Below, in pieces: positions 1 through 10,421 of a DNA stretch of 64,000 bases. The stretch's first letter is position 1, and each line of letters begins with the position of its first letter. The position numbers were made by a program, and so were the translations under genes. Below the pieces are notes generated by a model. It had not been told where the DNA came from. It did no database searches and worked only from the letters and a program-made list of their open reading frames with translations. Origin of the DNA: Lyophyllum atratum (taxonomy: Eukaryota; Basidiomycota; Agaricomycetes; Agaricales; Lyophyllaceae); assembly GCA_014905825.1 (NCBI GenBank), contig JACGCN010000004.1, forward strand, positions 682,001 through 746,000, in the 5' to 3' direction.

Positions 1-207
1 GTCCTTATCTTCCTGTCGCTCGTTCTGACCAAACCAGTACCACGTCCCGTTTGTCTTAACCACACCCCCTGCGTGAGAGCTCAAAACATTTCCGTCGGTG
101 TCATACCAAGTTGCGCCAGGCGCGATATATTTATTCTTCCGAGTCAAAGCAGCAATGCTGTGCCCCGAAAACAAGAAGGCTGTGAAGAATATGAGCGAAG
201 ACCACAT
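1..207 (-). CDS. GH43-like glycosidase, N-terminal part (cut by window edge)
   Basis: The frame is open from an ATG at 207 to the window edge, giving 69 codons. It begins with a signal peptide: a short hydrophobic stretch (LIFFTAFLFSG) then AA at about residue 21. The mature part has GATWYDTDGNVLSSHAGG and then GTWYWFGQNE. This is the N-terminal pattern of fungal glycoside hydrolase family 43 proteins of the beta-xylosidase / exo-galactanase type, where the first Asp region starts the five-bladed propeller. The protein should be secreted and act on plant or fungal cell-wall polysaccharide. The catalytic acid and the rest of the fold lie outside the window, so subfamily and intactness cannot be judged. 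The start is supported because the signal peptide follows the ATG directly. Confidence 0.72.
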   Translation of the reverse strand, partial: MWSSLIFFTAFLFSGHSIAALTRKNKYIAPGATWYDTDGNVLSSHAGGVVKTNGTWYWFGQNERQEDKD

Positions 208-1171
208 GATTGGACGGGGGATGTAACGCACTGGCTTGCGTTCGAAGAGTATTTATCAGTTGTTGGCAGGATGGACTCCAGGCAGAAGTATGGAAGGTCG
301 AAGGTTGTCAGGAGATTGAGTCTGGCGGGCCGGGGAGAGCCTGATGAGGCACGGGAATCTTGTAACACAAGCTGCACACGAGCAATGTTTTATACATCCG
401 TCGTTGAGCGCGTGTTTGCCAATACTTGAATAAGGCGTTCTCTGGATCGGCCGATGAAACCTGCAAGTCCGTATCACGTACCGACGCATATCTCTGTCCC
501 GTTGGTCTAGAAATCCTGAGACTCGTAAGGCTTTCACTAGATTCCAAACATGAGCCGTCAATGGGGAAGCTACGTTTCGTATATTCATAATCAACGCTTT
601 CCGTGTCCTAGAATCTCTGGCACGTCCTATTTAGCGTATAGGGCAGGGTACAAGCCTAGCAGGTGACTCCACATCGTCGAATTCGATCCATTCACCGAGA
701 TAATCGAAGGCCAAGCAAAAGCCAATTCAGATTTGCACAACTTAAACGTAGTCGCCAGCTGCCATCCAGTGACTTCGCTCCATGCAAGATTGAACCGACG
801 GGCCGTTTCGGAGGAAGGAAGCTTGAAGGAAGCGGTATGATGTATCATGGAAGCGACACCGAAGGCGAATATCGCGATCACCGGAGCGGTGTTGCTAGGC
901 TGTAGCGGGACATAGACGGTGGTACTGAAGCGGTTGTGCGTCGTATCAAGTGTGCTAGGAGTTGTCAATGTTGTTTACTTGGGCCGGAGTTATCGGAAGA
1001 AACATGATTGCTTCCGTCCCAAGTCACGCATCACACGACACGTGCTGGGAACACGACGCGTCAACGCTTTCTTCAACTGGGTGCATCGATCATGATCCGG
1101 TCTTCGACTTGCAATTGTTGCCAGGTTCATCATACTGACAGCCGCTGGGTTGTTGGAAGGTCTGACTCAAC
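208..1171. other. Intergenic, divergent promoter region
   Basis: Lies between the start of the GH43-like gene (minus) and the start of the M64 peptidase (plus). It should hold both promoters. A 113-codon minus-strand frame at 627-968 has no recognisable domain and is not called. I see no RNA gene or repeat. Confidence 0.4.
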
Positions 1172-3319
1172 ATGCTCCTATCTATTATACTAGCGGTAGC
1201 TGCTGGAATCCAAGGTAACTTCATCCACCTCCTCCCAAACTGCAGCCTCAATTTCCCATATATCAGGATGTTATTCTGCAGGGCCACAATCGGTCTTACA
1301 GCACCAGGGAAACTTTCGTGCTACTACTACTCCATCTCGGCCTTTGCTTCCGGGGAAATGTGAGGCTGCCCACGCCCTTGTTAATGAGGAGTACCCGGTT
1401 GTTCCCAGCCCTCCCCTGGAAGTCCACCCCCTCGTGGTCTCTGGACTGTCCAGCAACCGTGTCGATCTCGTGTTCTTCTCGGACGGATGTAGGTAGACCT
1501 TCAAACCCGCTTTGACTTGCGTATTAACCCCATAACTGCGGTAACGCTTAGATCTCCCCGACGAGCGTGACAAATTTCTCGGAGATGCAGCCAGACTTGC
1601 TCAAGATGTATCTGCAAACCAGACCTTCGCCACCGTGCGCCCCCTACTGAACTTCTGGGCGGCGTTTACGCCTAGTAAAGAGGTCAATTCTTTTTGCATG
1701 CGCGACCTGCCTTTTTGCCTGAAGTGTTTTCCCAGAGTGGCATTGGTGTGGGTGGCAAGCCCAAAGAGTAAGAATGACCCCCGTAGTTTTCCGCGCTTTT
1801 TCTCATAGACTCTCAAACTGGCACAGTACACCCTTTGGTCTGTACCGAGACGGAACGGAACTCAGAGGGGTCTATTATAGTAAACCAGAAGTTGCCGAAG
1901 CGGCCTGCTCATCCCTTGGTGAGCAGTGCGACTATCCAATTCTGTTAGGTTAGTCCCTGTTCCCACATTTGTTGTTATCGTCATCAATTGGATCTTCCAT
2001 ACAGGTAACGACCCCTACTATGGTGGTAAGGTTTTTTGAAAGTTACGCTCGTTATTCGAAGTCTAAATTTCTAGTCTAGGCTTAGGGGGTGATTACACGT
2101 ATGTGCAATTCTATCTTACAGAGCGATATGACACATCTGACGTTCTCCCAGGGTTATAACATCCTCGCTTGCGAATGGGCCTCTCGTACTGCGCCACGAG
2201 CTGGGTCACTCCATCATTGAGGTCGGTGAGGAGTACGACGGCGGCTTCGCCTACTTCGGCGTAAACGCGTATGACGAGCTCTCTGAGCCCGTCCCATGGG
2301 CGCATTGGCTCTCCTCCTCCCAAGAGAAGGGACACCCGTCTGCACCTCGCGTGGAGCGTTCCGTGATGCCTATGCAGCAATACCCTTGGACGCTGCTCAA
2401 CGCTTCCACACCGTGGTCGGTAAGCTTCACGTCCTCGGGGGCATATTCTCGGCATCTTTTGCGATTCTCGCTCTCCGGGATACCAGAAGCTAGCGACCTG
2501 AAGGTTCAATTGGACGGGGATGACCTCAAATGGGTGCCAAGGAAGGATATTGGGCTCGACCGTTGGCATTATGACATTCATAATGACCAGAGCCTAAAGC
2601 CAGGACAGCATGAAGTCAAGTTCACCCTTCTCAACGAGCAGAGAACCGGCGTCGCGCAGCTATGTAGCGTTGAGCTCCTCGAATTTGGAGACGAGGAGGA
2701 GTAAGTACTTGTGGCCTATCTTGATGTCTACGTAGTGCTTATCTGTCGCAGGTTCATCTCTGCCCCTGGAAATTATGGTGTCTACCCTACGTGAGTCTGT
2801 TTTTCCCTCATATTTGCCTAAGCTCATTCTTGACGTATTCAAAGGTTCTCTGAGAAGAACGAGACATCATACCGACCCACAAACGACGATTGCCTCATGC
2901 GCTCCGTCACCACGCCAAATTTCTGCAAAGTTTGCATAGAGGGCCTTTGGATGTCCCTCCTACGCCGTGTCAGCCTCATCGACGACATCAAGGAGGGATG
3001 TAAACTGGGCTCATCTGGTAATGGGTTTGTTGGGTTGATTAAAACCATCGACGTCCAGCTTATCCCACTTGCGCAATTCCGCGAGGCGCCTGTAAGCCAC
3101 GAGAGCTACATCATCAAGTGGTGGAAAGGCCGAACGCTACTCAGGGAATTCACCAACAAGACTCATATCGAGATCCCTGACTCAGATGCTCTCGGGGAGT
3201 ACTCAATTGGTGTCATCTTTGCCACCGACGAGGTACGCGTCGACAAGGACAAGCTACTCTCCACTGGTGTCACATATTCAGTCACCAATACCTGTGCCTC
3301 CGGATCAGGATCTTCATGA
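1172..3319 (+). CDS. Secreted M64-family metallopeptidase (IgA peptidase M64-like)
   Basis: Ten exons in consistent phase give 545 residues: 1172-1214, 1282-1488, 1552-1682, 1736-1767, 1827-1948, 2005-2025, 2080-2098, 2152-2700, 2752-2790, 2845-3319. The ATG at 1172 starts a signal peptide (MLLSIILAVAAGIQG). The N-terminal half has SSNRVDLVFFSDGY, typical of M64 proteins. The zinc site is HELGHSIIEVGEEYDGG, near 2200-2250. The C-terminal half is a beta-rich region containing NDDCLMRS and NFCKVCIEGLW, both conserved in this family. M64 enzymes are zinc endopeptidases named after a bacterial IgA protease; the substrate of the fungal members is not known to me, and extracellular protein is the likely target. 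Several exons are very short (19-32 bp), so gene predictors may miss them. The intron at 1683 begins GTCAAT, a weak donor. Confidence 0.85.
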
Positions 3320-3872
3320 ACACTGACAAGGACGGTGATGGAAGGCATGACCGATAGGATGCACGAGCAAATAGTTATATTGTATGATAATGCCATGGAC
3401 CAAGACTCCAAAAAAATTACGGAATGGATATCGATGTTGATGTATACCAGAACCAGAACCTTGAAGAGGGAAGAGAGAACGTGATGAACATGACGAGATA
3501 CGTACAAGCGTACGGGTGAGATGATAAGTGGAGACGGGTGGGAGAATGGGAACGGGGGCTGATAATATAGAATACAATCCACTATGAAGGAGAGAGAAAA
3601 CCAGTAGTGACCATGAGCCGGAACTAGGATGCGGCACGGGAAGTCGTATGCTATTGATTGATGAAGGGCTAGAGTGCATAGTGAGAAACCTGGATTGAAT
3701 GACAAAATGTATGATATGCATTAGAGAGAGGGACAGAGAGTGAAAAGAGAGAGTGAGGATAGCCATGACAGCAAGATGTCGAAAGAAAAGAAAAAACATG
3801 AGAAAGAAAAAAGAACGAACTCAAGTCCGTATATCGACCTACAACCACCGCCAAATCGCCGACACAGCGTCA
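3320..3872. other. Convergent intergenic region
   Basis: Space between the stop codons of the M64 gene (plus) and the CaaX-box gene (minus). It is purine-rich on the plus strand around 3580-3810 (many GAGA runs), which creates long open frames on the minus strand that I regard as spurious. It should contain both 3' UTRs. Confidence 0.4.
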
Positions 3873-6322
3873 TCACATGATGATGCATTTGCAGCACCCC
3901 CCTCCCTCGTCCTTCTCGTCCTGAAGCTGCTGCTGTCCTCCCTGTCCCGTCATCGCCGCCCCCAGCGCATTCTTCTCCCCAACCCGCATGGGCGCGTAGT
4001 CCGAGAACGGCGCCGGCGACGGCGATGTGCGAACTGGAAGACGCGTCTGGTCGTGGCTCGTAGGATTGGAAACGAGTGTATTTGAAAGTTCGTCATCCTC
4101 TGAGAGCGAGACATGACGCGTTTGGGGTGTGGGCCGCCCAAACTCATCCATGGGAATAAGCTCAGGCTCACCATCGCCGCGTGGGGGACGGTATTTGGAG
4201 TGGTCGAATCCAAATGTGCCTGGAGCCTATGCTAAGTCAGATAGTGTGCATACGGGAGAAACAGAACGGATATACGTACAGGTGCAATAGTCGTATCAAC
4301 CTTCCGTGGTGTCGGGTTTCCATCCGCCTTCTCGTAGTGTTCCTCCAACCCATTTTTCCGTGCCACGACAGGCAAAACCACCTACAGAAACAAAGACGCG
4401 CACAGTCAGAGATCAGGTAAAACGAAAAAATAGAACAAGGGCACAAGATCAAAGGAAAATCAGAGGCCAAAGAAGATAAAAGAGAAACACAACACTAACA
4501 TCGTCCCAGTTTCCCCTCCGCGGTACAGGTTGCGTCCACTCCGGAATCGCGTCAATCATCGTCTCGTCGCCATCCTCCCCAGGCGAGGGGTAATACGCAA
4601 CGCTCCTTCGTTTCGCCTCCGCTTCCAGCTCCTTCTTCGACGCTAATGTCTTCGCCTTCGTCGCCTTCGATGCCGCCGTCCGTGACTTCGGGGTCCCTCG
4701 ACCGGCAGGCGTGGCGGGCTTTGACGGCTGACGCTGTCTCGTCGGCGGTGGCGAGACCGACTTCGAAGTCGAGGCCGAGGGCGTGGAGGGCGTCTCGCTC
4801 GGTCCACGGATCATTGGAGTGGGCGTCGTCACACGGGATTCAGAAGACTGCCTTGAGCGTGCTGGTATCCGCGAAGGTGGAACAATAGCATTCCGAGAGC
4901 TTGGTCTTTGCTGCGGCTGCTGTATTGCGGTCGGCGTAGGTGTGGTACTGCGGACATCATGCGACGACCGCGGCACAGGCGGAGGCGGTGACATCGATCC
5001 ATTCGACATATCGCGGCCCCGAGGGAACACATCGTCGCCCTCCTGCGAATCCTCGTATCCGCCATACGCAGCTTCATGATGGCCCCCCTCAGACTCCTCG
5101 AAATCCGTCAACGGCGCTTCATCCAGCACCCGGCCTATACCTCTCGCATCCTCCTCATCAAGAAACAAGCTCTCCCTCTCCCTCGCCCTCCCCACATCCC
5201 CATTGCCTGTGATACCTGACACACTATCCGCCCTTTTCCGCCGCTTGCCATCCTCCCGCCTTTCCCTCTCCCGCGCCCTAAGCGTATGCCCGTAATTCGC
5301 AATCTCCAACATTTCCTGCCGCCGCCCAACGCGTAGCTCACCAACGCCGCCGTTCCGCGACACCTCGCCGCGGTACCAATGCTCGAACGGGCGCTCCTCC
5401 GACTCCACCGACGCGCGTGGGCGCGCCTCATCCTCATGCTCCGCGTAATGGGACGGCGTAATGGACGAGGACGCGGACGCTGGGTTGAACGGCGGTGTCT
5501 CGTTCAGGAGGCCCAATCCCACGTTCATATTTGGGGTATTATTTACGTGGTTGCGGGGAATGGCGATGGGCGTGTGGGGGCTGTTTTCCGAGTACGGCGA
5601 TGCTTGCTCGTAGTATTGATCTTGTGGAGGGGTGGTATATTGGTGGTAGCCATTGGGTATGGGGCCCCCGTTCGACGCGCTGGGGCTCAGCGAGAGCGCT
5701 GGAGGCGAGCGCGAGGCGGGCTGGGGTATTCGGGTGGGCCTGCTGTCAGGTGAACGGGGGAATTTGCTGGTACCATTGGTGTGGGTACTCGTATTCGTTT
5801 TCGGGCGCTTTCCGTTCGGGAGGTCGGAGAGGTACGGCTGGGAATACGTTCTTGAGCGGGGGAAGGTAGGCAAGGGCTCTGGTGACGGGGCCTCATTTTT
5901 TATAGGAGCAGCGGTATATCCGTTCTGTGCACGACTTTTCACGGCTAGTATTCGGTCCAACGAGGTTCGTGGGTCGGATGGGTCGTACCGCGTGCGCGCA
6001 CCAACACTAGCATTACTCTGAAGAAAAGGAGAGGTCTGGTTATCCCCTCCACTAGTGTAGGTAAGGGCCGAAGTCGGATCGGTGTGCATGGAGACGAAGT
6101 GGTCGTCCTGGGATGATAAAGAGACTGCGGACATGCGCTTCGCTAGCGTCCTGCTCTCGCTTTCCAGACCTATTTACAAGACAATACAAGAGAACAAGAT
6201 TGGTTATAAGCAGGCATAACTTCGGCAATGGCTGAAGCCGTACGTTTCCTGAGTGCAGGCACCACTTCCTCATCCCACAGCGGGCCATTCATCGGGAACC
6301 TTGCGGTCTGGACTTGGGCCAT
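3873..6322 (-). CDS. Disordered Ser/Pro-rich protein with C-terminal CaaX box
   Basis: Four exons (6322-6244, 6169-4500, 4381-4280, 4226-3873) give 734 residues. The start at 6322 is chosen because exon 1 encodes a compact N-terminus (FPMNGPLWDEEVVPALRKR) that splices in phase to LESESRTLAKRMSAVS; a start at 6134 would lose it. Most of the protein is low-complexity Ser/Pro/Thr/Arg sequence with no visible fold. A short ordered-looking segment containing GNWDDVVLPVVARKNGLEE spans the exon 2/3 junction. The protein ends CCKCIIM: CIIM is a good CaaX box for prenylation, and the two upstream cysteines could be acylated, so I infer membrane attachment. I do not recognise the family. It may be a cortical or signalling scaffold, but that is inference only. 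Confidence 0.75.
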
Positions 6323-7849
6323 GGTCACTGCGACAGCCTATTAGACGATATCAGTGCGTCCCTAAAGTGGCTAGAGAGCCGAGGGAGAAGGGAAAAGGGG
6401 ATATACAGGGGGAAAAGCAAGGAGTCTGCCACCAAGATGGCTGACCCTTGAAATGGACTGGCAAACATTTGCAATTTCTGACCGTGGGACAATGACCGTT
6501 TCGCTGAGTTGTAGACTTCCATGAGCCCTTTTATGGTATAGTCGCTTCTCAGCTAGCATGTAAGTAATTAATCGACGAGGAGAAGCATCAAGACGCCTGC
6601 AAGAACTGGTGTACAAGACGTAAGTATACCAGCTATGATGGTGACCGAATGTCGAGGACTTCGAGCGGCAGCCGAGCTGACACGCTGTAGCAGGCTACGA
6701 ATTTCTGCTACCGCCTCCTCGATCCATCTTCCTGTACTTACCCCGGCATGTATCCCCCTCGAGCATCACGATGATAACCATCTTGTCCCAAAAACCTTCG
6801 CTATTACTTACGAAGGCTGAAGCAAGTAGCCTACGCCTTACACTTTCCTTTACACTTTCTATCGACCCCGGTCTCGATGATACACGGAGGGGCCAAGACT
6901 GGTCGCGCCCGCGTGATCTTGACTCGGATTGCTTTCAGTGTTCACGGTCTCTGTTCCATGTTCGATGGCAACGATGTGCCATGCGACAGCCCGGTGCGAT
7001 GATGCTGGTCATATCTGATGTCGAACCCAGCGCCCACTAAAGTTCTCTAAAATCAAAATAATATTCCTCCATGGGCATTGGGAGACTCCTTCGCAGTCTT
7101 AACGTTTATGACCATAGCGATGATATTGTGGCCGAACCAATCTCAGCCCGCCCGAGGTGCCCGGAAATCCAGTCTGATGGTAAATTGATTTCCTACTCCT
7201 TCACCTTCTGGCTTTCCAGTGCCACGACATGCGAACATGTTTTTGAACCCAGGGATCACTTGATATTCGACATCAGCTTTCAATTAATTCGATAGGGATG
7301 ACTTTGTAGCAGAACGACACTATCTCGTGTTATTACCGGAGGCGTAGAAAGTGGTGTTATCTCTGGACGGAAAGCCGAAAAAGGTCTTGAAGGTCACGAA
7401 AATGGAAACCACCGCGACCAACGGTAGTTTTTCTATCCGATGTGGAAGGTCAACTCGGAATTTACAGTCCAGCAAATTACCCTCGTGCACCAACTATTGC
7501 TTCAGGTTTCGTGTTCCTCCGTCAGCAGAACTAAGTTCCCATGCATGTATCCGAAGGTTGAAGAGAAGTCCGTCAAGTCTGACAGTGTCGATTCCTGAAA
7601 TACTTGAGGCCTGGGCTAGAAGAAATTAAAAGTCTGGTAGCCATAGGTTGTGAACAAAGTCGTCGGAAGGTCAAGCACTTCAATGGCATAGCAAAAGATA
7701 TGTGCTAGGCATATTTCTCGCCTTATTCTTTGCGCTCCATATGAATGAATGATAGATGCAGTATTAATATTGGTCAATATATAAATCTGCCCCACGCCTG
7801 TCAGCACATTGCAGAAGACCAAGACCACCAGAACAACTCACAGTGTCTC
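6323..7849. other. Intergenic region, nothing recognised
   Basis: About 1.5 kb between the start of the CaaX-box gene and the 3' end of the uL5m gene, both on the minus strand. Short open frames on both strands (up to about 90 codons) show no known motif and no convincing splice chain. No repeat or RNA gene seen. Confidence 0.35.
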
Positions 7850-8731
7850 CTACTTCCGCAAAAACGGAATCTGGAAGCCCGACAACAACGCCCTCGCCCT
7901 ATTTTGCGCGCCCACACCCGTCGCGTTCGTCACAAAATGTATGTGCATGCCATACTGCTTCGGGTACGAGTCAAGATTCACCTCAATCTGCGGGAACAGC
8001 GCCATCGCAGCCTCGGGCAACCCAAACGACACCACACCCGATACCGCGCTCGGCGAGTTGACGGAGGACGACTGCGGCGGGAGGCCCACGCCCTGGAAGT
8101 CGCGCAGACGCGGGAGGACGAACTCGACGAGGTTGCCGAGGAAATCATACATAGCCTGGCCCTTGAGGTCCACCTTCACACCAACAGGCACCCCAGGACG
8201 GATCCACCCTCCCACAGACTTCTTGCCCCGCACCAGCTGTATGCCCTCAGCCGTGTGTCGCCCCCCGGCCTTGTACGACTCGCCCGTGAGGGTACGCATG
8301 GCCATGATGAGGCCGAGGAGGTTACTCTTACTCGCAATGGCCTCCTTCTGCATGCTATGGATCGAGATTTTCTCGAGCCGGACGACGTTGCCCGGGCGCG
8401 ACGGCGGCGGGGGCTTTTTACCGAGCTGGGCGCCGCCCACTGGGGGGTTGTGGCGGTTTTTGGTGTATGGGTCGTTGGGGTCGTAGGTGAGGCGGATGGG
8501 CCGTGGAGGGGGGCGGGGGCCGTGCTCGTGGATGTAGGTCATGTACATGGCGTTGTCGGCGAGGGTGGTGTGGTAGTGGTCTTGGAATCGGCAAGGCGCA
8601 AATTCGCGGGTGACGAGGGGGACATGGGGAATGGGGAGCTGGGTGCGGCGGTCCTTGCGGAGGTGGCGGGTGATTCTTGGGGTGCGGCCGAAGCGCACGA
8701 CTGAGCGTGTCGACGAGGCCACCGCGCTCAT
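7850..8731 (-). CDS. MRPL7: Mitochondrial large-subunit ribosomal protein uL5m
   Basis: Single-exon frame of 293 residues from the ATG at 8731; an in-frame ATG at 8824 exists, but MSAVASS fits better as the start of a mitochondrial targeting peptide (basic, Ser/Ala-rich). The C-terminal half has the uL5 signatures: GPALFPQIEVNL-type sequence read here as MALFPQIEVNLDSYP, then GMHIHFVTNATG and ARALLSGFQIPF at the very end. The middle has SNLLGLIMAMRTLTGE and VGGWIRPGVPVGVKVDLKG, matching the uL5 core that contacts 5S-type positions and the P-site tRNA in ribosomes. The fungal mitochondrial homologue is yeast MRPL7 (54S ribosomal protein L7). It is needed for mitochondrial translation. The neighbouring gene ending at 9905 runs divergently from the same 300-bp region. 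Confidence 0.9.
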   Translation of the reverse strand: MSAVASSTRSVVRFGRTPRITRHLRKDRRTQLPIPHVPLVTREFAPCRFQDHYHTTLADNAMYMTYIHEHGPRPPPRPIRLTYDPNDPYTKNRHNPPVGGAQLGKKPPPPSRPGNVVRLEKISIHSMQKEAIASKSNLLGLIMAMRTLTGESYKAGGRHTAEGIQLVRGKKSVGGWIRPGVPVGVKVDLKGQAMYDFLGNLVEFVLPRLRDFQGVGLPPQSSSVNSPSAVSGVVSFGLPEAAMALFPQIEVNLDSYPKQYGMHIHFVTNATGVGAQNRARALLSGFQIPFLRK

Positions 8732-9025
8732 CGTTCTAGTCAATATAGCGTTCACAAAAAAGTTGACACTCGAAGCTGTTTGGTATTGTATGCCTGTACC
8801 TTCCGCACGCACCTGGGAAGGCAAAGTGACACCTGGGAACTACAACTGAGGACGTTCCGGTATTGGAAATTCCGCCCCTCCGCCCCTCCGACCCGTCCGG
8901 CCGGGTCCGCCCTTGTCCCGGTCATTAACAGTCCGCGTCATTGCCGCCTCACCTCCTCTACAACTTACCGCCCAGAAGAAGCACCGCACTCTCTTCAATT
9001 TCTACACAAAATCCGCTCACCAAGA

Positions 9026-9905
9026 ATGCAATCCCGTTCCACATCTGTGTCTTCCCCCATTGGCTTTCACGGGTGCATACAAAACGGCTCTCCGTAGCTG
9101 CTCGTTCGCAGACATACAAGGCGACCAGAACAATCGCACTCTATATTCAACGGCGACTTATCATGGTCCGATCTATGCACCCCTCAGCACCACATACAAG
9201 GTTCAGGGGAATCTCGTTACGGATGGCGCACAGAGCGCAAGTCTTCTGCCGCCTGTACCCTCACCTATTACAACATCATGCACGACCGCTTCCCTCCAAT
9301 CTCTCTTTCCCACAATTGATCCCGCTGTACTGAACGCTATCACTAACCACACCCTTCAACCATGGGACCTCCGCAACCTTGACCCGCGTTGCGTCGTCCC
9401 CGCCCAGCACAGTCACCTCCCGCTGCTCTTTGCCGGGACTCAGGTCTTCCTTAGACCCATCAACAAAAGCGAACACTATACATCCCTCGACACCATCCTC
9501 GTCCCACTCCAAAACTACTTCCGCGTTCTTGTCGCCCACTCGCAGTCCGCCACTATAGCGAGTAGCTTCTTACAATACAATGCCCACATCAGCGCGCTCG
9601 CGGACAGATACCCATGGCCAGCCGTGCGCGCCTACCACATGGCATTTTTCAAGCGCCGTTGCTTCGAGATGTCCATGCGCGGCGATTATACTGGTTGGGG
9701 ACATGGGGACGCGGAGCCCTTTGACGAACATCTTCTCGAACACTGCGCACGCGCTATTCAGGAGCACCAGCAGCAAATGCCGAGCCCGGATATGAGGCGA
9801 AATAGTTCAGCGATAGATGCAAATTTGACGCGCACCTCATTTGCATATTCTGCGACTGCTCATAACAAGTGCGGTATGGGAACTAGCTTGGATATGGATG
9901 GGTAG
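9026..9905 (+). CDS. Unrecognised protein, 5' end unresolved
   Basis: A long plus-strand frame is open from about 8913 to a stop at 9903-9905, but it has no ATG upstream of the convincing part, so an upstream exon is needed. The ATG at 9026 is a candidate first exon in a different frame; I could not choose the linking intron. The protein-like part starts around 9280 (ASLQSLFPTIDPAVLNAI), continues with LQPWDLRNLDPR, and later has PWPAVRAYHMAFFKRRCFEM and SMRGDYTGWGHGD. That second block resembles uncharacterised basidiomycete proteins from memory, but I cannot name a domain. No signal peptide or membrane segment is visible. It is transcribed away from uL5m. Confidence 0.5.
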
Positions 9906-10107
9906 GAAATTTAATGGGGCGCGTCAATAGTAAGTCGCCTGACCTTGCCCTAGAAGTAAACTGAATTTAATATTTCCCGCAGATGAAGTTGTACACTGAT
10001 CATAGGGATCTCCTGGACACTTCATAGACATGTTCGCCACCCCGCTTCTACCCCGTTTCCTCTGTAACCATATAATTCGTTGTACGTCGTAGCCGTGAAG
10101 CCTTGAA

Positions 10108-10314
10108 TCACAGAATGAATTGCAGACCCGTCGCCGAGAAGCTCGGGATCGCCTGTCGCCTTTTAAGCACCCAGTCATCGGCTCTCGGCCCCATCCCGAC
10201 TTCCCTCCACAACATGTAGACCAGCGACTGATCCCTCGGAGTCAACGGATACAAGCCTACCTTGTAAACATGCAGTAAGTGCTTAAACATCATCCACGTG
10301 CGCATCTCTCCCAA
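10108..10314 (-). other. Possible gene fragment, unrecognised
   Basis: A 68-codon minus-strand frame containing FKHLLHVYKVGLYPLTPRDQ and VYMLWREVGMGP. The pattern of a tyrosine-proline-leucine-threonine block followed by W-R-E-V-G recalls mpaB-type (DUF2236) oxygenases, but the similarity is from memory and too short to rely on. If real, it is a small relic between the gene ending at 9905 and the first epoxide hydrolase copy. The rest of 9906-10421 holds the promoter of that copy and nothing else I recognise. Confidence 0.2.
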
Positions 10315-10421
10315 TCATTCGCGACCCTGCTGCCTTGACTCGAAAGTACTTCCGCGCTTCTCAAGAGTCCATCATATATATTGCCGTCTTCGGGGATGTG
10401 GAAACTCTCACTCACACCACC

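Noticed and set aside
627..968. 113-codon minus-strand frame between the GH43-like and M64 genes
   Set aside because: No domain, no splice partners and no reason to choose it over random open sequence in a promoter region.
3163..3799. Long minus-strand frames at the 3' end of the M64 gene
   Set aside because: Ser/Leu/Tyr-rich translation of a purine-rich 3' region; antisense to the M64 coding end.
7745..8704. 319-codon plus-strand frame
   Set aside because: It is the antisense of the uL5m gene; composition is Arg/His/Val-rich and nonsensical, while the minus strand encodes a clear ribosomal protein.
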